From the NCBI GenBank assembly GCA_001543385.1, contig LPNH01000013.1:1-58522 (forward strand): a stretch of DNA of 58,522 nt, given 5' to 3'. The notes beneath the pieces were generated by a model. It searched no databases. It had not been told where the DNA came from and worked only from the letters and a program-made list of their open reading frames with translations. Below are positions 35,524 to 44,233 of this stretch, in pieces. The stretch is from Candidatus Hemicellulosilyticus sp. P3. Lineage in GTDB: Bacteria; Bacteroidota; Bacteroidia; Bacteroidales; P3. The position numbers and the translations under genes are program-made. Every line of letters starts with the position of its first letter. The stretch's first letter is position 1.

Positions 35524-36402
35524 ATGGCCAACCTCAAAGAAGTCCGCACACGCATCGCCTCTGTCAGCTCGACCCAGCAGATTACCTCTGCCATGAAAAT
35601 GGTGTCGGCAGCCAAATTCCGGCGTGCACAGAACAGTATTATCGGCATGCGGCCTTATGCCACGCAACTGGCCGACATTATAGCCTCGATGGATGTGGGA
35701 GACAGCCTGCAGACCCCTTATCACGAGCGTCGACGGGTGAGCCGCATCCTGTTAGTGGCGGTCACCTCTAACAAAGGGCTCTGCGGCGCCTTCAACGCCA
35801 ATGTAATCAGGCAGGCTGAAGCCCGGCTGCAATATTACAGAGACAGTTTCCCGGCCGCGACAACCCGTATGGTAGCCATCGGCAAGCGCGGCGCCGACTA
35901 TTTTGCAAAACAGAAAGGACTGGTCTGCGAAAACCGATCGGACCTGCTTGACGCGACGACTTTTGACGCGGTCGCTTCGCTGGCCGACAGCATCATGCAG
36001 CAATACCGCGACAAGGAGTATGACTTGGTGGAGGTTATTTATAATCAGTTCAAGAATTCGTTGACTCAGATTCTCAGCACTGAACAGTTTCTGCCTGTTG
36101 CTGTGGACAGCCCACGTGACAGGAGCGGACACGCTGTTGCGGAGGATTATATTTATGAGCCGGGGAAGGAGGCAATCTTGCGCGAGATGGTGCCGCTGTC
36201 TTTGCGCTCGCAGTTCTATCGCATTATGCTGGATTCGCTGGCAGCCGAACACGGCGCCCGGATGACAGCCATGCAAAAAGCCACCGACAACGCCACCGAA
36301 CTGCTCAAAGAATTGAAACTGAGTTATAACAAGGCCCGCCAGACCTCCATCACCAATGAGATTATTGAGATTGTCAGCGGATCGGAGGCACTGAAGAGGT
36401 AA
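35524..36402 (+). CDS. atpG: ATP synthase subunit gamma
   Basis: A 292-residue central-stalk subunit. The N-terminal helix has VRTRIASVSSTQQITSAMKM and the C-terminal helix ends in ARQTSITNEIIEIVSGSEAL, both characteristic. It is the last recognisable atp gene; atpD and atpC are absent downstream, where an MFS transporter follows after 36 bases. Confidence 0.96.
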   Translation: MANLKEVRTRIASVSSTQQITSAMKMVSAAKFRRAQNSIIGMRPYATQLADIIASMDVGDSLQTPYHERRRVSRILLVAVTSNKGLCGAFNANVIRQAEARLQYYRDSFPAATTRMVAIGKRGADYFAKQKGLVCENRSDLLDATTFDAVASLADSIMQQYRDKEYDLVEVIYNQFKNSLTQILSTEQFLPVAVDSPRDRSGHAVAEDYIYEPGKEAILREMVPLSLRSQFYRIMLDSLAAEHGARMTAMQKATDNATELLKELKLSYNKARQTSITNEIIEIVSGSEALKR

Positions 36403-36438
36403 AATAACGACGACGCAGTCCCGCGTCGTGGACAGGTT

Positions 36439-37746
36439 ATGAAAGACCGGGGAAAATCAACACCATGGGTGGCGATAGTCACCATGTTTTTCATGTTTGC
36501 CATGATTTCGTTTGTGACAAACATGGCCGCTCCGTTGGGGAATATCTGGAAGAATACATACGAATGGTCCGGCATGCTGGGCAATATGATGAACTTTCTG
36601 GCCTATCTCATCATGGGCATCCCTGCCGGCAAACTGATAGCACGCATCGGATATAAGAAAACAGCATTGGCTGCCCTTGTGGTCGGCATGGCCGGTATGG
36701 CTGTGCAGTACCTGTCCAGCAGGGTCGGTGCCGACACCGCCGTCTGCTCTGTGAAGGGGTGTGCCGTGATGCTGAATTTTATCATATACCTGCTGGGGGC
36801 CTTTGTGTGCGGCTTCTGCGTCTGTATGCTCAACACGGTTGTCAACCCCATGTTGAATATGCTGGGCGGCGGCGGCAACCGCGGCAACCAGCTGATTCAG
36901 ACCGGAGGCACTCTCAACTCGCTTACCGGCACGCTGACGCCGCTGCTGGTCGGGGCGATGATAGGTCAGGTGACCCCACTCACCGCTATGCGCGACGTGG
37001 CTCCGTTGCTCTTTATTGCCTTGGGTGTATTTGCACTGGCTTTTGTCATCATCTGCATTGTGGAGATCCCGGAACCGCGCAGAGAAGAACCTTCCGTCCC
37101 CGACCTGAAGGAGCCGGAAGGCAAAGGTTCTGTATGGAGTTTCCGGCATCTGACACTGGGCGTCATCGCCATTTTCTTTTATGTCGGTGTCGAAGTGGGT
37201 ATTCCCGGCGAGCTTAATTTCTACCTGACCGACGACCCGCTGTGCGGTGCCGCCATAGGCGGAGCCGTCGCCGCCGTCTATTGGCTGTTGATGATGGTCG
37301 GCCGTGCCGCCAGCGCCGCCATCAGCGGAAAGGTCTCCACACGTGTCCAGCTCACCGCAGTCGCCGCACTGGCCATCGTGCTTGTCATTGCCGCCATCTT
37401 CATGCCCGACCATATTCGTATCGCTATGCCCGGCTATAGCGTAGCCGAAGGGTTTGCCCTGTATCGGGTGCCCGTCAGCGCCTTGTTTCTGGTGCTCTGC
37501 GGCCTCTGCACGTCACTGATGTGGGGCGGCATTTTTAACCTCTCGGTCGAAGGACTCGGCAAGTATACCGGCCAAGCCAGCGGCATCTTCATGACAATGG
37601 TGGTCGGCGGAGGCGTGATGCCTCTGATTCAGAACGCGATGGCCGGCAGTATAGGTTATATGGCATCCTATTGGCTAATCGTAGCCATGCTGCTTTATAT
37701 ACTCTTCTACGCCGTCTACGGATCTCGCCCGGCGAAGAAAGAGTAG
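36439..37746 (+). CDS. MFS sugar transporter (GluP/FucP-like)
   Basis: A 435-residue major-facilitator permease with about 12 hydrophobic segments. NMAAPLGNIWKNTYEWSGML, the motif-A-like GIPAGKLIARIGYKKT, and the VNPMLNMLGGGGNRGNQLIQ block (helix 4-5 region) resemble the glucose/galactose and fucose proton symporters of Bacteroidetes. Its specificity cannot be read from the sequence. A 7-bp hairpin (36410-36429) lies between it and atpG but has no T-tract, so read-through from the atp operon is possible. Confidence 0.85.
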   Translation: MKDRGKSTPWVAIVTMFFMFAMISFVTNMAAPLGNIWKNTYEWSGMLGNMMNFLAYLIMGIPAGKLIARIGYKKTALAALVVGMAGMAVQYLSSRVGADTAVCSVKGCAVMLNFIIYLLGAFVCGFCVCMLNTVVNPMLNMLGGGGNRGNQLIQTGGTLNSLTGTLTPLLVGAMIGQVTPLTAMRDVAPLLFIALGVFALAFVIICIVEIPEPRREEPSVPDLKEPEGKGSVWSFRHLTLGVIAIFFYVGVEVGIPGELNFYLTDDPLCGAAIGGAVAAVYWLLMMVGRAASAAISGKVSTRVQLTAVAALAIVLVIAAIFMPDHIRIAMPGYSVAEGFALYRVPVSALFLVLCGLCTSLMWGGIFNLSVEGLGKYTGQASGIFMTMVVGGGVMPLIQNAMAGSIGYMASYWLIVAMLLYILFYAVYGSRPAKKE

Positions 37747-37757
37747 CATGTTGTGTC

Positions 37758-37796
37758 GTCCCGTCCGTCACCGACCTGCAGACCGGGACTTGTTTT
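37758..37796 (+). terminator. Possible terminator after the MFS gene
   Basis: A GTCCCG/CGGGAC stem (37758-37763 and 37784-37789) followed by TTGTTTT, between convergent genes. The stem is short and the loop long, so this is tentative. Confidence 0.4.
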
Positions 37797-37806
37797 CCTT
37801 GCTTGA

Positions 37807-39069
37807 TTATTGCTGCGGCTGACAGCCTTTAAAGGTGAAACCCGCCTGCTCCACAGCTTGGCGCACATCGGACTCGGAGGCTGTGCCCTCGACAATAACA
37901 CTGTTTCGGTCGAGGTCGGCGACCGCCGACGTGACTCCCGGAATTTTACCCACGGCGTTCTCGACAGCCGCTTTGCAATGGTTGCAGTGCATGCCGTCAA
38001 CACGGTAGACGCATGACGCGGGCGTCGGCGCAGTGCGGTGGAATTTGTTGAAATGTTTCATAATGAAGACATTGAACAGGCAAAGTGTCAGAATGGTTCC
38101 GCAGATGATTTTGAAGAGTCCGGGCGGTTGCGGCGCGGCGGTTGCGCAGCAATGCGCCGCGGCACTGTGGGTGAAGTGCAGCAGGCCGTCGACGAGGTTG
38201 AGCAGCAGGCCGAAGAGCACGGCACCGGCTGTGATGGAGAGGAGGTAGATCCCGGTGAAACGACGCCCCATGGTCTTACGCACCACGAGGACGGCGCCTA
38301 AGTTGACGGCAGGCCCGGCCATCAGGAGCACTAACGCGGCCCCGGGTGACATGCCTTTGGCCAACAAGGCTGCGGCAATGGGGATGCTGCCGGTGGAGCA
38401 GACGTACATCGGCACAGCGATGAGCAGCATGATCAACATCTGTAGCAGCGGCCGGCTGCCGAATTGAAGGAAGAAGCTGTCGGGGACCGCCACCTGAATA
38501 AAAGCTGCCAACAGGAGTCCGAGCAGCAAACGCGGACCGATGTTCTGCATCATGTCGACAAGGGCGTAGCGGAGGACTGACCATAGCGGGCGGCGACGTT
38601 GTTTCAGCGGTACGGCAGCCCCGGCCACCGGGGCGGATGCCGCCGCGTTGCGGCAGAAACGACTCACCAACAGGCCGCCGCAAATGGCCGTCAACAATGC
38701 TGTCACCGGACGCACCACCGCAAAAGCCATCCCCATTAACGAAAAGGTTGCGATGATGGAGTCGACGCCTGTCTGCGGAGTTGCAATGAGGAATGACGCC
38801 ACCGCCCCTTTGGAAGCGCCCTCGTTACGCAGGCCGACGGCTGCGGGGACCACACCGCAGGAGCATAAGGGCAAGGGGATGCCCAGCAACGCCGCCCGAA
38901 GGACCGACTTCCAGTCATCGGCCGCCAAATACCGGGAATAGAAGCGGCCGGGCACCCATACGTGCAGTATTCCTGCCACGAGGAATCCAAGCAGCAGGTA
39001 AGGGGACATCTCGCCCACAATCTGCAACAGGGATGAAAGGAAACCGGATATGATCTGTCGGCAGGCCAT
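37807..39069 (-). CDS. SO_0444-type metal permease with C-terminal HMA domain
   Basis: A 420-residue protein: an N-terminal permease domain with about eight membrane segments (e.g. SPYLLLGFLVAGILHVW, GIPLPLCSCGVVPAAVG with the conserved CSCGVVP motif) and a C-terminal heavy-metal-associated domain with MHCNHC. This pattern matches SO_0444-family Cu/Zn efflux transporters. I start at the ATG 39069, downstream of a TACTTTTG promoter element at 39080-39087; the longer frame would overlap the divergent rpsA promoter. Confidence 0.85.
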   Translation of the reverse strand: MACRQIISGFLSSLLQIVGEMSPYLLLGFLVAGILHVWVPGRFYSRYLAADDWKSVLRAALLGIPLPLCSCGVVPAAVGLRNEGASKGAVASFLIATPQTGVDSIIATFSLMGMAFAVVRPVTALLTAICGGLLVSRFCRNAAASAPVAGAAVPLKQRRRPLWSVLRYALVDMMQNIGPRLLLGLLLAAFIQVAVPDSFFLQFGSRPLLQMLIMLLIAVPMYVCSTGSIPIAAALLAKGMSPGAALVLLMAGPAVNLGAVLVVRKTMGRRFTGIYLLSITAGAVLFGLLLNLVDGLLHFTHSAAAHCCATAAPQPPGLFKIICGTILTLCLFNVFIMKHFNKFHRTAPTPASCVYRVDGMHCNHCKAAVENAVGKIPGVTSAVADLDRNSVIVEGTASESDVRQAVEQAGFTFKGCQPQQ

Positions 39070-39079
39070 ATTGTTGGTG

Positions 39080-39110
39080 CAAAAGTACCAATTATGTGCT
39101 GTTGATGGAA
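39080..39110 (-). promoter_or_regulatory. Promoter of the metal permease
   Basis: Minus-strand TACTTTTG (39080-39087) with TTTC, close to TTTG, 20 bases further upstream. The TSS would lie about 7 bases before the ATG at 39069, so the leader is very short. Confidence 0.6.
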
Positions 39111-39139
39111 AGAATACCCGAAAAATTAAGATTTTTATG

Positions 39140-39147
39140 TATCTTTG
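39140..39147 (+). promoter_or_regulatory. -7 element (TATCTTTG) for rpsA
   Basis: TATCTTTG on the plus strand. The start codon is at 39253, so the message has a leader of about 100 nt, longer than for most genes here. Confidence 0.65.
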
Positions 39148-39154
39148 TCGCTCA

Positions 39155-39252
39155 TGCATGGGTGGCCTGATTCCTGCCAATCAGGTTACTCCCAGCGAAT
39201 TACGTTATGTCCAACCCGGCCAGGCAGGGGCCACAGAAAGAAAATCTCACAC
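39155..39252 (+). promoter_or_regulatory. Structured rpsA leader with possible pseudoknot
   Basis: A perfect hairpin, CCTGATT/AATCAGG (39166-39172 and 39179-39185), closes a 6-nt loop CCTGCC (39173-39178). That loop is fully complementary to GGCAGG at 39223-39228, about 25 bases before the start codon, allowing an H-type pseudoknot. S1 autoregulates its own translation in other bacteria, so this is a candidate autoregulatory element (inference). Confidence 0.55.
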
Positions 39253-41055
39253 ATGGATTACAAAAATGTGCAGCCGTTAGCAGATTTTGACTGGGATGCT
39301 ATCGACGAAAAAGAAGAACGCGGCAATAGCACCTCTCAACAGATGATTGACGCTTATGAGAAAACGTTCAACGCTTTCACCGAGCAGGAAGTTATCGAAG
39401 GAACTATTGTCTCTGTCAATGACCGCGAGGCCGTGGTCAATATCGGATTCAAATCGGACGGTGTCATTCCCGCCTCGGAGTTACGTTACAACCCTGACTT
39501 CAAGGCAGGTGACAAAATCGAGGTCTTCGTGGAGAGCCAGGAGGACGCCAACGGCCAATTGTTGCTGTCGCACAAAAAGGCCCGCATCCTCAAATCATGG
39601 GAGCGTGTCAACCAGGCGTTCGAAAACGAAGAGATTATCACCGGACACATCAAGAGCCGCACAAAGGGCGGTCTTATCGTCACCGTGTTCGACAATATCG
39701 AAGCTTTTCTGCCCGGCTCGCAGATCGATGTCAAACCGATCCGCGACTATGATGTCTTTGTGGACAAGACTATGGAATTCAAGGTTGTGAAAATAAACCA
39801 TGAGTATCACAATGTAGTGGTGTCGCACAAGGCGCTTATTGAAGCCGAACTCGAGGCTCAGAAGGCCGAAATCATCAGCCATCTGGAGAAAGGCCAGGTG
39901 CTTGAGGGCGTAGTGAAGAATATTACGAGTTACGGTGTCTTCATCGACCTCGGCGGTGTGGACGGCTTGATTCATATCACCGATCTTTCGTGGGGCCGCA
40001 TCAGCCATCCCGAAGAAGTGGTCCACCTGGATGAGAAATTGAATGTCGTCATCCTCGACTTTGACGAAGCCAAGCACCGTATCGCACTGGGTCTGAAACA
40101 GCTTACCCCGCACCCGTGGGAGGCCCTTGACCCGAACCTGAAGGAGGGCGACGTCATTAAGGGCAAGGTGGTCGTTATTGCCGACTATGGCGCATTTGTC
40201 GAGGTGGTGCCGGGTGTCGAAGGCTTGGTCCACGTGAGTGAGATGAGCTGGAGCCAGCACCTGCGCAGTGCTCAGGATTTCCTGAAAGTCGGACAGGAGA
40301 TTGACGCCGTTGTCCTGACCCTCAACCGCGAGGAGCGCAAGATGAGCCTCGGCATCAAACAGCTCATGCCCGACCCGTGGCTGAATATTGTCGAGAAATA
40401 TCCCGTGGGCAGCAAACATACCGCCACGGTGCGCAACTTCACCAATTTCGGCATTTTTGTCGAATTGGAAGAGGGCGTCGACGGATTGATTCATATCAGC
40501 GACCTCAGCTGGAGCAAGAAGATCAAGCATCCTGCCGAGTTTACCAAAATCGGCGACAGTATTGACGTGGTGGTGTTGGAGGTCGATGCCGAAAACCGCC
40601 GCCTGAGCTTGGGCCACAAACAGCTCGAAGAGAATCCGTGGGATGTCTATGAGTCGTTGTTCTCTATCGGCTCGGTGCACCAAGGCACTATCAGCACGAT
40701 GAATGACAAGGGCGCCACGGTGTCTCTTCCCTATGATGTGGAGGGATTCGCTCCGATGCGCCACCTCGACAAAGAGGACAAGTCCAAAGCCCACCAGGGC
40801 GAGACACTTGACTTCAAGGTTCTGGAGTTCTCAAAGGATAGCAAGAAGATTATCTTGTCTCACACCCGCACTTGGCAGGACAACAGCGCCGACGAACGCG
40901 CCACCGCTGAGAATGACGAGAGCAAGGCCGAACGTGCCACTAAAAAGACTGTCAAGAAAATCAACGAGCAACTGGAGAAAACGACGTTGGGCGACCTTGA
41001 CGTACTGGCCAATCTGAAAGCCGACCTCGAAAAAGAGGAGAAGCAGGACGAATAA
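39253..41055 (+). CDS. rpsA: 30S ribosomal protein bS1
   Basis: A 600-residue S1 with six S1 RNA-binding domains; the repeated signature GVFIDLGGVDGLIHITDLSW, GAFVEVVPGVEGLVHVSEMSW, GIFVELEEGVDGLIHISDLSW marks the third to fifth. The first two (about residues 40-200) bind the ribosome, the rest bind mRNA. The C-terminus is a lysine/glutamate-rich tail (KADLEKEEKQDE). ATG at 39253 (MDYKNVQPLADFDW) fits homologues; an in-frame upstream ATG would fall inside the leader. Confidence 0.96.
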   Translation: MDYKNVQPLADFDWDAIDEKEERGNSTSQQMIDAYEKTFNAFTEQEVIEGTIVSVNDREAVVNIGFKSDGVIPASELRYNPDFKAGDKIEVFVESQEDANGQLLLSHKKARILKSWERVNQAFENEEIITGHIKSRTKGGLIVTVFDNIEAFLPGSQIDVKPIRDYDVFVDKTMEFKVVKINHEYHNVVVSHKALIEAELEAQKAEIISHLEKGQVLEGVVKNITSYGVFIDLGGVDGLIHITDLSWGRISHPEEVVHLDEKLNVVILDFDEAKHRIALGLKQLTPHPWEALDPNLKEGDVIKGKVVVIADYGAFVEVVPGVEGLVHVSEMSWSQHLRSAQDFLKVGQEIDAVVLTLNREERKMSLGIKQLMPDPWLNIVEKYPVGSKHTATVRNFTNFGIFVELEEGVDGLIHISDLSWSKKIKHPAEFTKIGDSIDVVVLEVDAENRRLSLGHKQLEENPWDVYESLFSIGSVHQGTISTMNDKGATVSLPYDVEGFAPMRHLDKEDKSKAHQGETLDFKVLEFSKDSKKIILSHTRTWQDNSADERATAENDESKAERATKKTVKKINEQLEKTTLGDLDVLANLKADLEKEEKQDE

Positions 41056-41074
41056 TCCGCCTCCTGCAGATATG

Positions 41075-41115
41075 AGCGGGCATCGGTATTGCAACTGATG
41101 CCCGCTTTGCTTTTG
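41075..41115 (+). terminator. Rho-independent terminator of rpsA
   Basis: A 10-bp stem AGCGGGCATC/GATGCCCGCT (41075-41084 and 41097-41106), inner GGT/ACT pairing, then TTTGCTTTT. Confidence 0.85.
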
Positions 41116-41190
41116 CAGCATCCGTGAGTCGGGATTTACTGATTTCATTATAGAAATATTTAAAAAATTTATTATATTTGCAGCGAATTG

Positions 41191-41265
41191 AACGTCTTCG
41201 ATGAGCCAAACACGGACGAGATTGCCCGTATGTTGAGGCGAAAAAACAACTAATGGCATTGAACG
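41191..41265 (+). repeat. Diverged copy of the 71-bp repeat
   Basis: AACG at 41191 and again at 41262 keep the 71-base period. The peptide frame reads NVFDEPNTDEIARMLRRKNN then stop (TAA at 41251-41253), against NVFDKPNTDELARMLRRENA in the 16161-16236 copy. Several differences are synonymous. It lies between the rpsA terminator and the T9SS cargo gene, preceded by GAATTG as at the outer end of the 16091 copy. The adjacent 41173-41180 TATATTTG-like element is the sole other feature in this 230-base gap. Confidence 0.75.
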
Positions 41266-41321
41266 AAAAGTAAAAGGGTGAGATGATTGACTGTACATAA
41301 GCACGATTCAAGAAAATTCTG

Positions 41322-41329
41322 TATCTTTG
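41322..41329 (+). promoter_or_regulatory. -7 element (TATCTTTG) for the T9SS cargo gene
   Basis: TATCTTTG, 20 bases before the ATG at 41350; supports that start over the longer frame from 41287. Confidence 0.6.
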
Positions 41330-41349
41330 TCAAACAAAATATTATTGCC

Positions 41350-44220
41350 ATGAATGCCAGTAGAAAGTATAGGATGATTTCAATCGGTGTGCTGTTGACC
41401 GCGCTGACAGCCGGCGGGATGACCGGGATGGCGCAGTGCCCGGGATGGCACAATCCATCATCATTTGTTACAAACAACAATCAGTTTTTCTACTCGGGCA
41501 AGGTGATTGGCAGCTGCAGTTCCTCATGGCTCGGCACCGTGGGCGTGGGACCCGAATATTACACCAATGTGGCTTTAACGGGAGCCAGCGACCTTGCGAC
41601 TGTGACGGCAACCGGATGTTACTCGCTGTCGCTGCCTGACGGGGCACAACGGTTTGTCATCAAAGGAGCCGGTTTCGACCCCAACACTGCAAACGCCATC
41701 TCGTTTCTACCCAGATCCCCCGGAGGTTTGTATTACACCGACAATAGCGGATTGCCTTATTCCAGTTCGATACGTGTCGGCACTGAATGTACGAATGGTG
41801 CCGAGGTGTTGTACTATCAGATGAAGGTGAATACACAGAACTGCCTGTTGACACTTTGGTATGCGCCGGTTGTGCAAACCCCCACCACCCATGACCAATA
41901 TGAGAACTCGGCTCTCATTCTGCGTGTCACCAAGAAACAGGGGAACGACTGGGTGTTGCTTGACACCCGGTATGAATATATTGTCTCAGGACAGCCCCGG
42001 ACCGCGTCGTTTCCATCCGGGCTGGTGGACGGTGAGAACGGATGGCACCACCGCAATCTGGGCGGTTATAATGATGTGTGGTATAAGGACTGGACCAAGG
42101 CTATAATCTCGCTGGACCAGTTTTTGGACGAGACTGTACGCATCGAGATTTATATGTCGGCATGCAAGTACAACGCGCACTATGCTTATTGCTATATTGC
42201 CGGCGACTACCAGCCGATGCAGATCACCTCTTCCGGCTGTCCTGCAGGAAGCTCGACGGTGGTCGACACGCTGCGCGCACCCAAGGATATGATGTCTTAC
42301 ACTTGGTATCGCTCGACGACAGCTTTTGACATAAGAGGATATTCTTTTGACTTGGAGTATCTTGACACTACAAGCACCGGCTTGGTACGCACCATTCTGT
42401 ATGGAGTGACACAAAATGACACCATTCTATGGGAACGGGTGGAGAACGGCAACGAACGCGAGTATCTGGTCCAAGCCGACGATTTTATACCGACCAGTGG
42501 CCCGTATCAGGGGCAGACTGTCGGGGTGCAGTCGTTCATGTGCAAGATGACGTCGTACATAGACCCGACCAAACCTTTTGAGTCATTTGTGTATCAACGT
42601 GTGGAGAACAACAAACCACAGCTGAAAATCGACACCGTCCTCTCCTGCGACAACCGCATAGAATTGCACAATCTAAGCACCAGCCCCAACCGCGGACTTG
42701 ACTCGACCCGCACCCGCTGGTATATTTACAGGGACGAAACAGCTTCGGATATCCTGATGAATGTTTTGCAGGGCAACGTGGTGGAGTATAGCAATGACGA
42801 AGCAGGCACTTATTATGCCAAGCTGTGGGTAAGCACAGAAGATGACAGCACCTGCTATACGGAGGGAGTCTTCCCGATACGTGTGCTGACGAAACCGCAT
42901 GCGGTTATCGGCGCATTGCCTGACGACCAGCCTTGTATCGGCGATGAGATTGCCATTATCGACTCAACGTATATGTCGGAACAGAGCCGGCAATATGAGA
43001 ATTGGCGGCGTGAGTGGACTGTGGGAAACGAAACGATATATGGCGACTCAACCCAGCCTAACAACAGGCTCCTGCGCAGTTTCAACGAACAGACCGATAT
43101 CACCCTGGCCACCCGAAACGGCCTCTATTATACGACAGAGGAAGCGGACACGGTGTGGTGCGCCGACACCACCAGCCGGACTATTTATGTGTTTTCTTCG
43201 CCCAACCTGACTGTCAGCGATGACACTATTGTTTGTAAAGGCAACCAGACGCAGGTGCATGTGGCGGTGGATGTTGACGGCGAGCTCAGCTATGCCTGGT
43301 ATGAGCATTTGGACCTTCCAGGAGAGAACGCCGTAGCCACCGGCAACACGTTGCGCATCACGCCACCCGACGAGGTGGAGAAAAAAACTTATTATGTGAA
43401 AGTGACCCGACAGCCCCAAGGCTGTGTGGCGTGGGACAGTGTGACCATTCGCGTCATCAAGCCTACTATTCACCAATCACGCAGCTCTATCTGCCAAGGC
43501 GAAACGGTGACTCTATGGGGTGAGAACGCCCATCACTACAGCTGGGCGGCAGCTCCGGGCGACGAAAGTCTGATGAACCAGATTGAGCAGCAGACGGTCG
43601 TCGTGTCGCCTTCGTCCACCACGACGTATACGCTTATCGGTCATGGCAGCGACGATTGTACGGCTATGCCTGTCAGCACGACGGTGGAGGTGATCCCCTA
43701 CCCTGTCCCGACAGTCAGTCTGTCACCGGCTTTTATCGATTCGGAGGATCCGCAAGTGACGTTTCAGGACAACTCGCCTTTCAGCGTTGCGTCTGAGTGG
43801 AGAATAGACGCCCTGACAGCCTATGGCGCACAACTGACGCATAGGTTTGAGGACTTGAACCGTGACTCTGTGTCGGTGTCGCTGTATACATCCAATGCAT
43901 TGGGCTGCACCGCCGACACAACGTTTTATATCCCCATACAACGGTTCACCACCTGGTTCCCCAATGCGTTCACGCCCAATAAGCCTGACAATAAGTATTT
44001 CTCTGTGTCCACCATCAACCAGCTGGAGCATTTCAATATCATTATTTATGACCGCCGGGGTATGCAGGTGTTTACGTCGGACGACCAGAATTTCGCATGG
44101 GACGGCACGATGGAGGGAGAACGCTGCCCCCAGGGGGTATATGTATTCTTCTGCCGCTACCGCCGCCCCGGAACGAGCGACTTGATACAGCGGACGGGAA
44201 CTGTCACGCTGTTACGCTAA
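41350..44220 (+). CDS. Large secreted protein with T9SS type B sorting domain
   Basis: A 956-residue cell-surface or secreted protein. A Sec signal peptide (MISIGVLLTALTAGGMTGMAQ) is followed by beta-rich modules with Ig/PKD-like repeats (SPNLTVSDDTIVCKGNQTQ, RSSICQGETVTLWG). The last about 90 residues form a gliding-motility type C-terminal domain: TTWFPNAFTPNKPDNKYFSV ... FNIIIYDRRGMQVFTS ... WDGTMEGERCPQGVYVFF, the signature of type IX secretion type B CTDs. Function of the passenger is unknown; no T9SS core gene is adjacent. It ends 13 bases before recQ. Confidence 0.85.
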   Translation: MNASRKYRMISIGVLLTALTAGGMTGMAQCPGWHNPSSFVTNNNQFFYSGKVIGSCSSSWLGTVGVGPEYYTNVALTGASDLATVTATGCYSLSLPDGAQRFVIKGAGFDPNTANAISFLPRSPGGLYYTDNSGLPYSSSIRVGTECTNGAEVLYYQMKVNTQNCLLTLWYAPVVQTPTTHDQYENSALILRVTKKQGNDWVLLDTRYEYIVSGQPRTASFPSGLVDGENGWHHRNLGGYNDVWYKDWTKAIISLDQFLDETVRIEIYMSACKYNAHYAYCYIAGDYQPMQITSSGCPAGSSTVVDTLRAPKDMMSYTWYRSTTAFDIRGYSFDLEYLDTTSTGLVRTILYGVTQNDTILWERVENGNEREYLVQADDFIPTSGPYQGQTVGVQSFMCKMTSYIDPTKPFESFVYQRVENNKPQLKIDTVLSCDNRIELHNLSTSPNRGLDSTRTRWYIYRDETASDILMNVLQGNVVEYSNDEAGTYYAKLWVSTEDDSTCYTEGVFPIRVLTKPHAVIGALPDDQPCIGDEIAIIDSTYMSEQSRQYENWRREWTVGNETIYGDSTQPNNRLLRSFNEQTDITLATRNGLYYTTEEADTVWCADTTSRTIYVFSSPNLTVSDDTIVCKGNQTQVHVAVDVDGELSYAWYEHLDLPGENAVATGNTLRITPPDEVEKKTYYVKVTRQPQGCVAWDSVTIRVIKPTIHQSRSSICQGETVTLWGENAHHYSWAAAPGDESLMNQIEQQTVVVSPSSTTTYTLIGHGSDDCTAMPVSTTVEVIPYPVPTVSLSPAFIDSEDPQVTFQDNSPFSVASEWRIDALTAYGAQLTHRFEDLNRDSVSVSLYTSNALGCTADTTFYIPIQRFTTWFPNAFTPNKPDNKYFSVSTINQLEHFNIIIYDRRGMQVFTSDDQNFAWDGTMEGERCPQGVYVFFCRYRRPGTSDLIQRTGTVTLLR

Positions 44221-44233
44221 TCTGTTTTCTGCC

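Noticed and set aside
36410..36429. Terminator between atpG and the MFS gene
   Set aside because: The 7-bp stem ACGACGC/GCGTCGT is not followed by a T-tract (GGACAGG follows).
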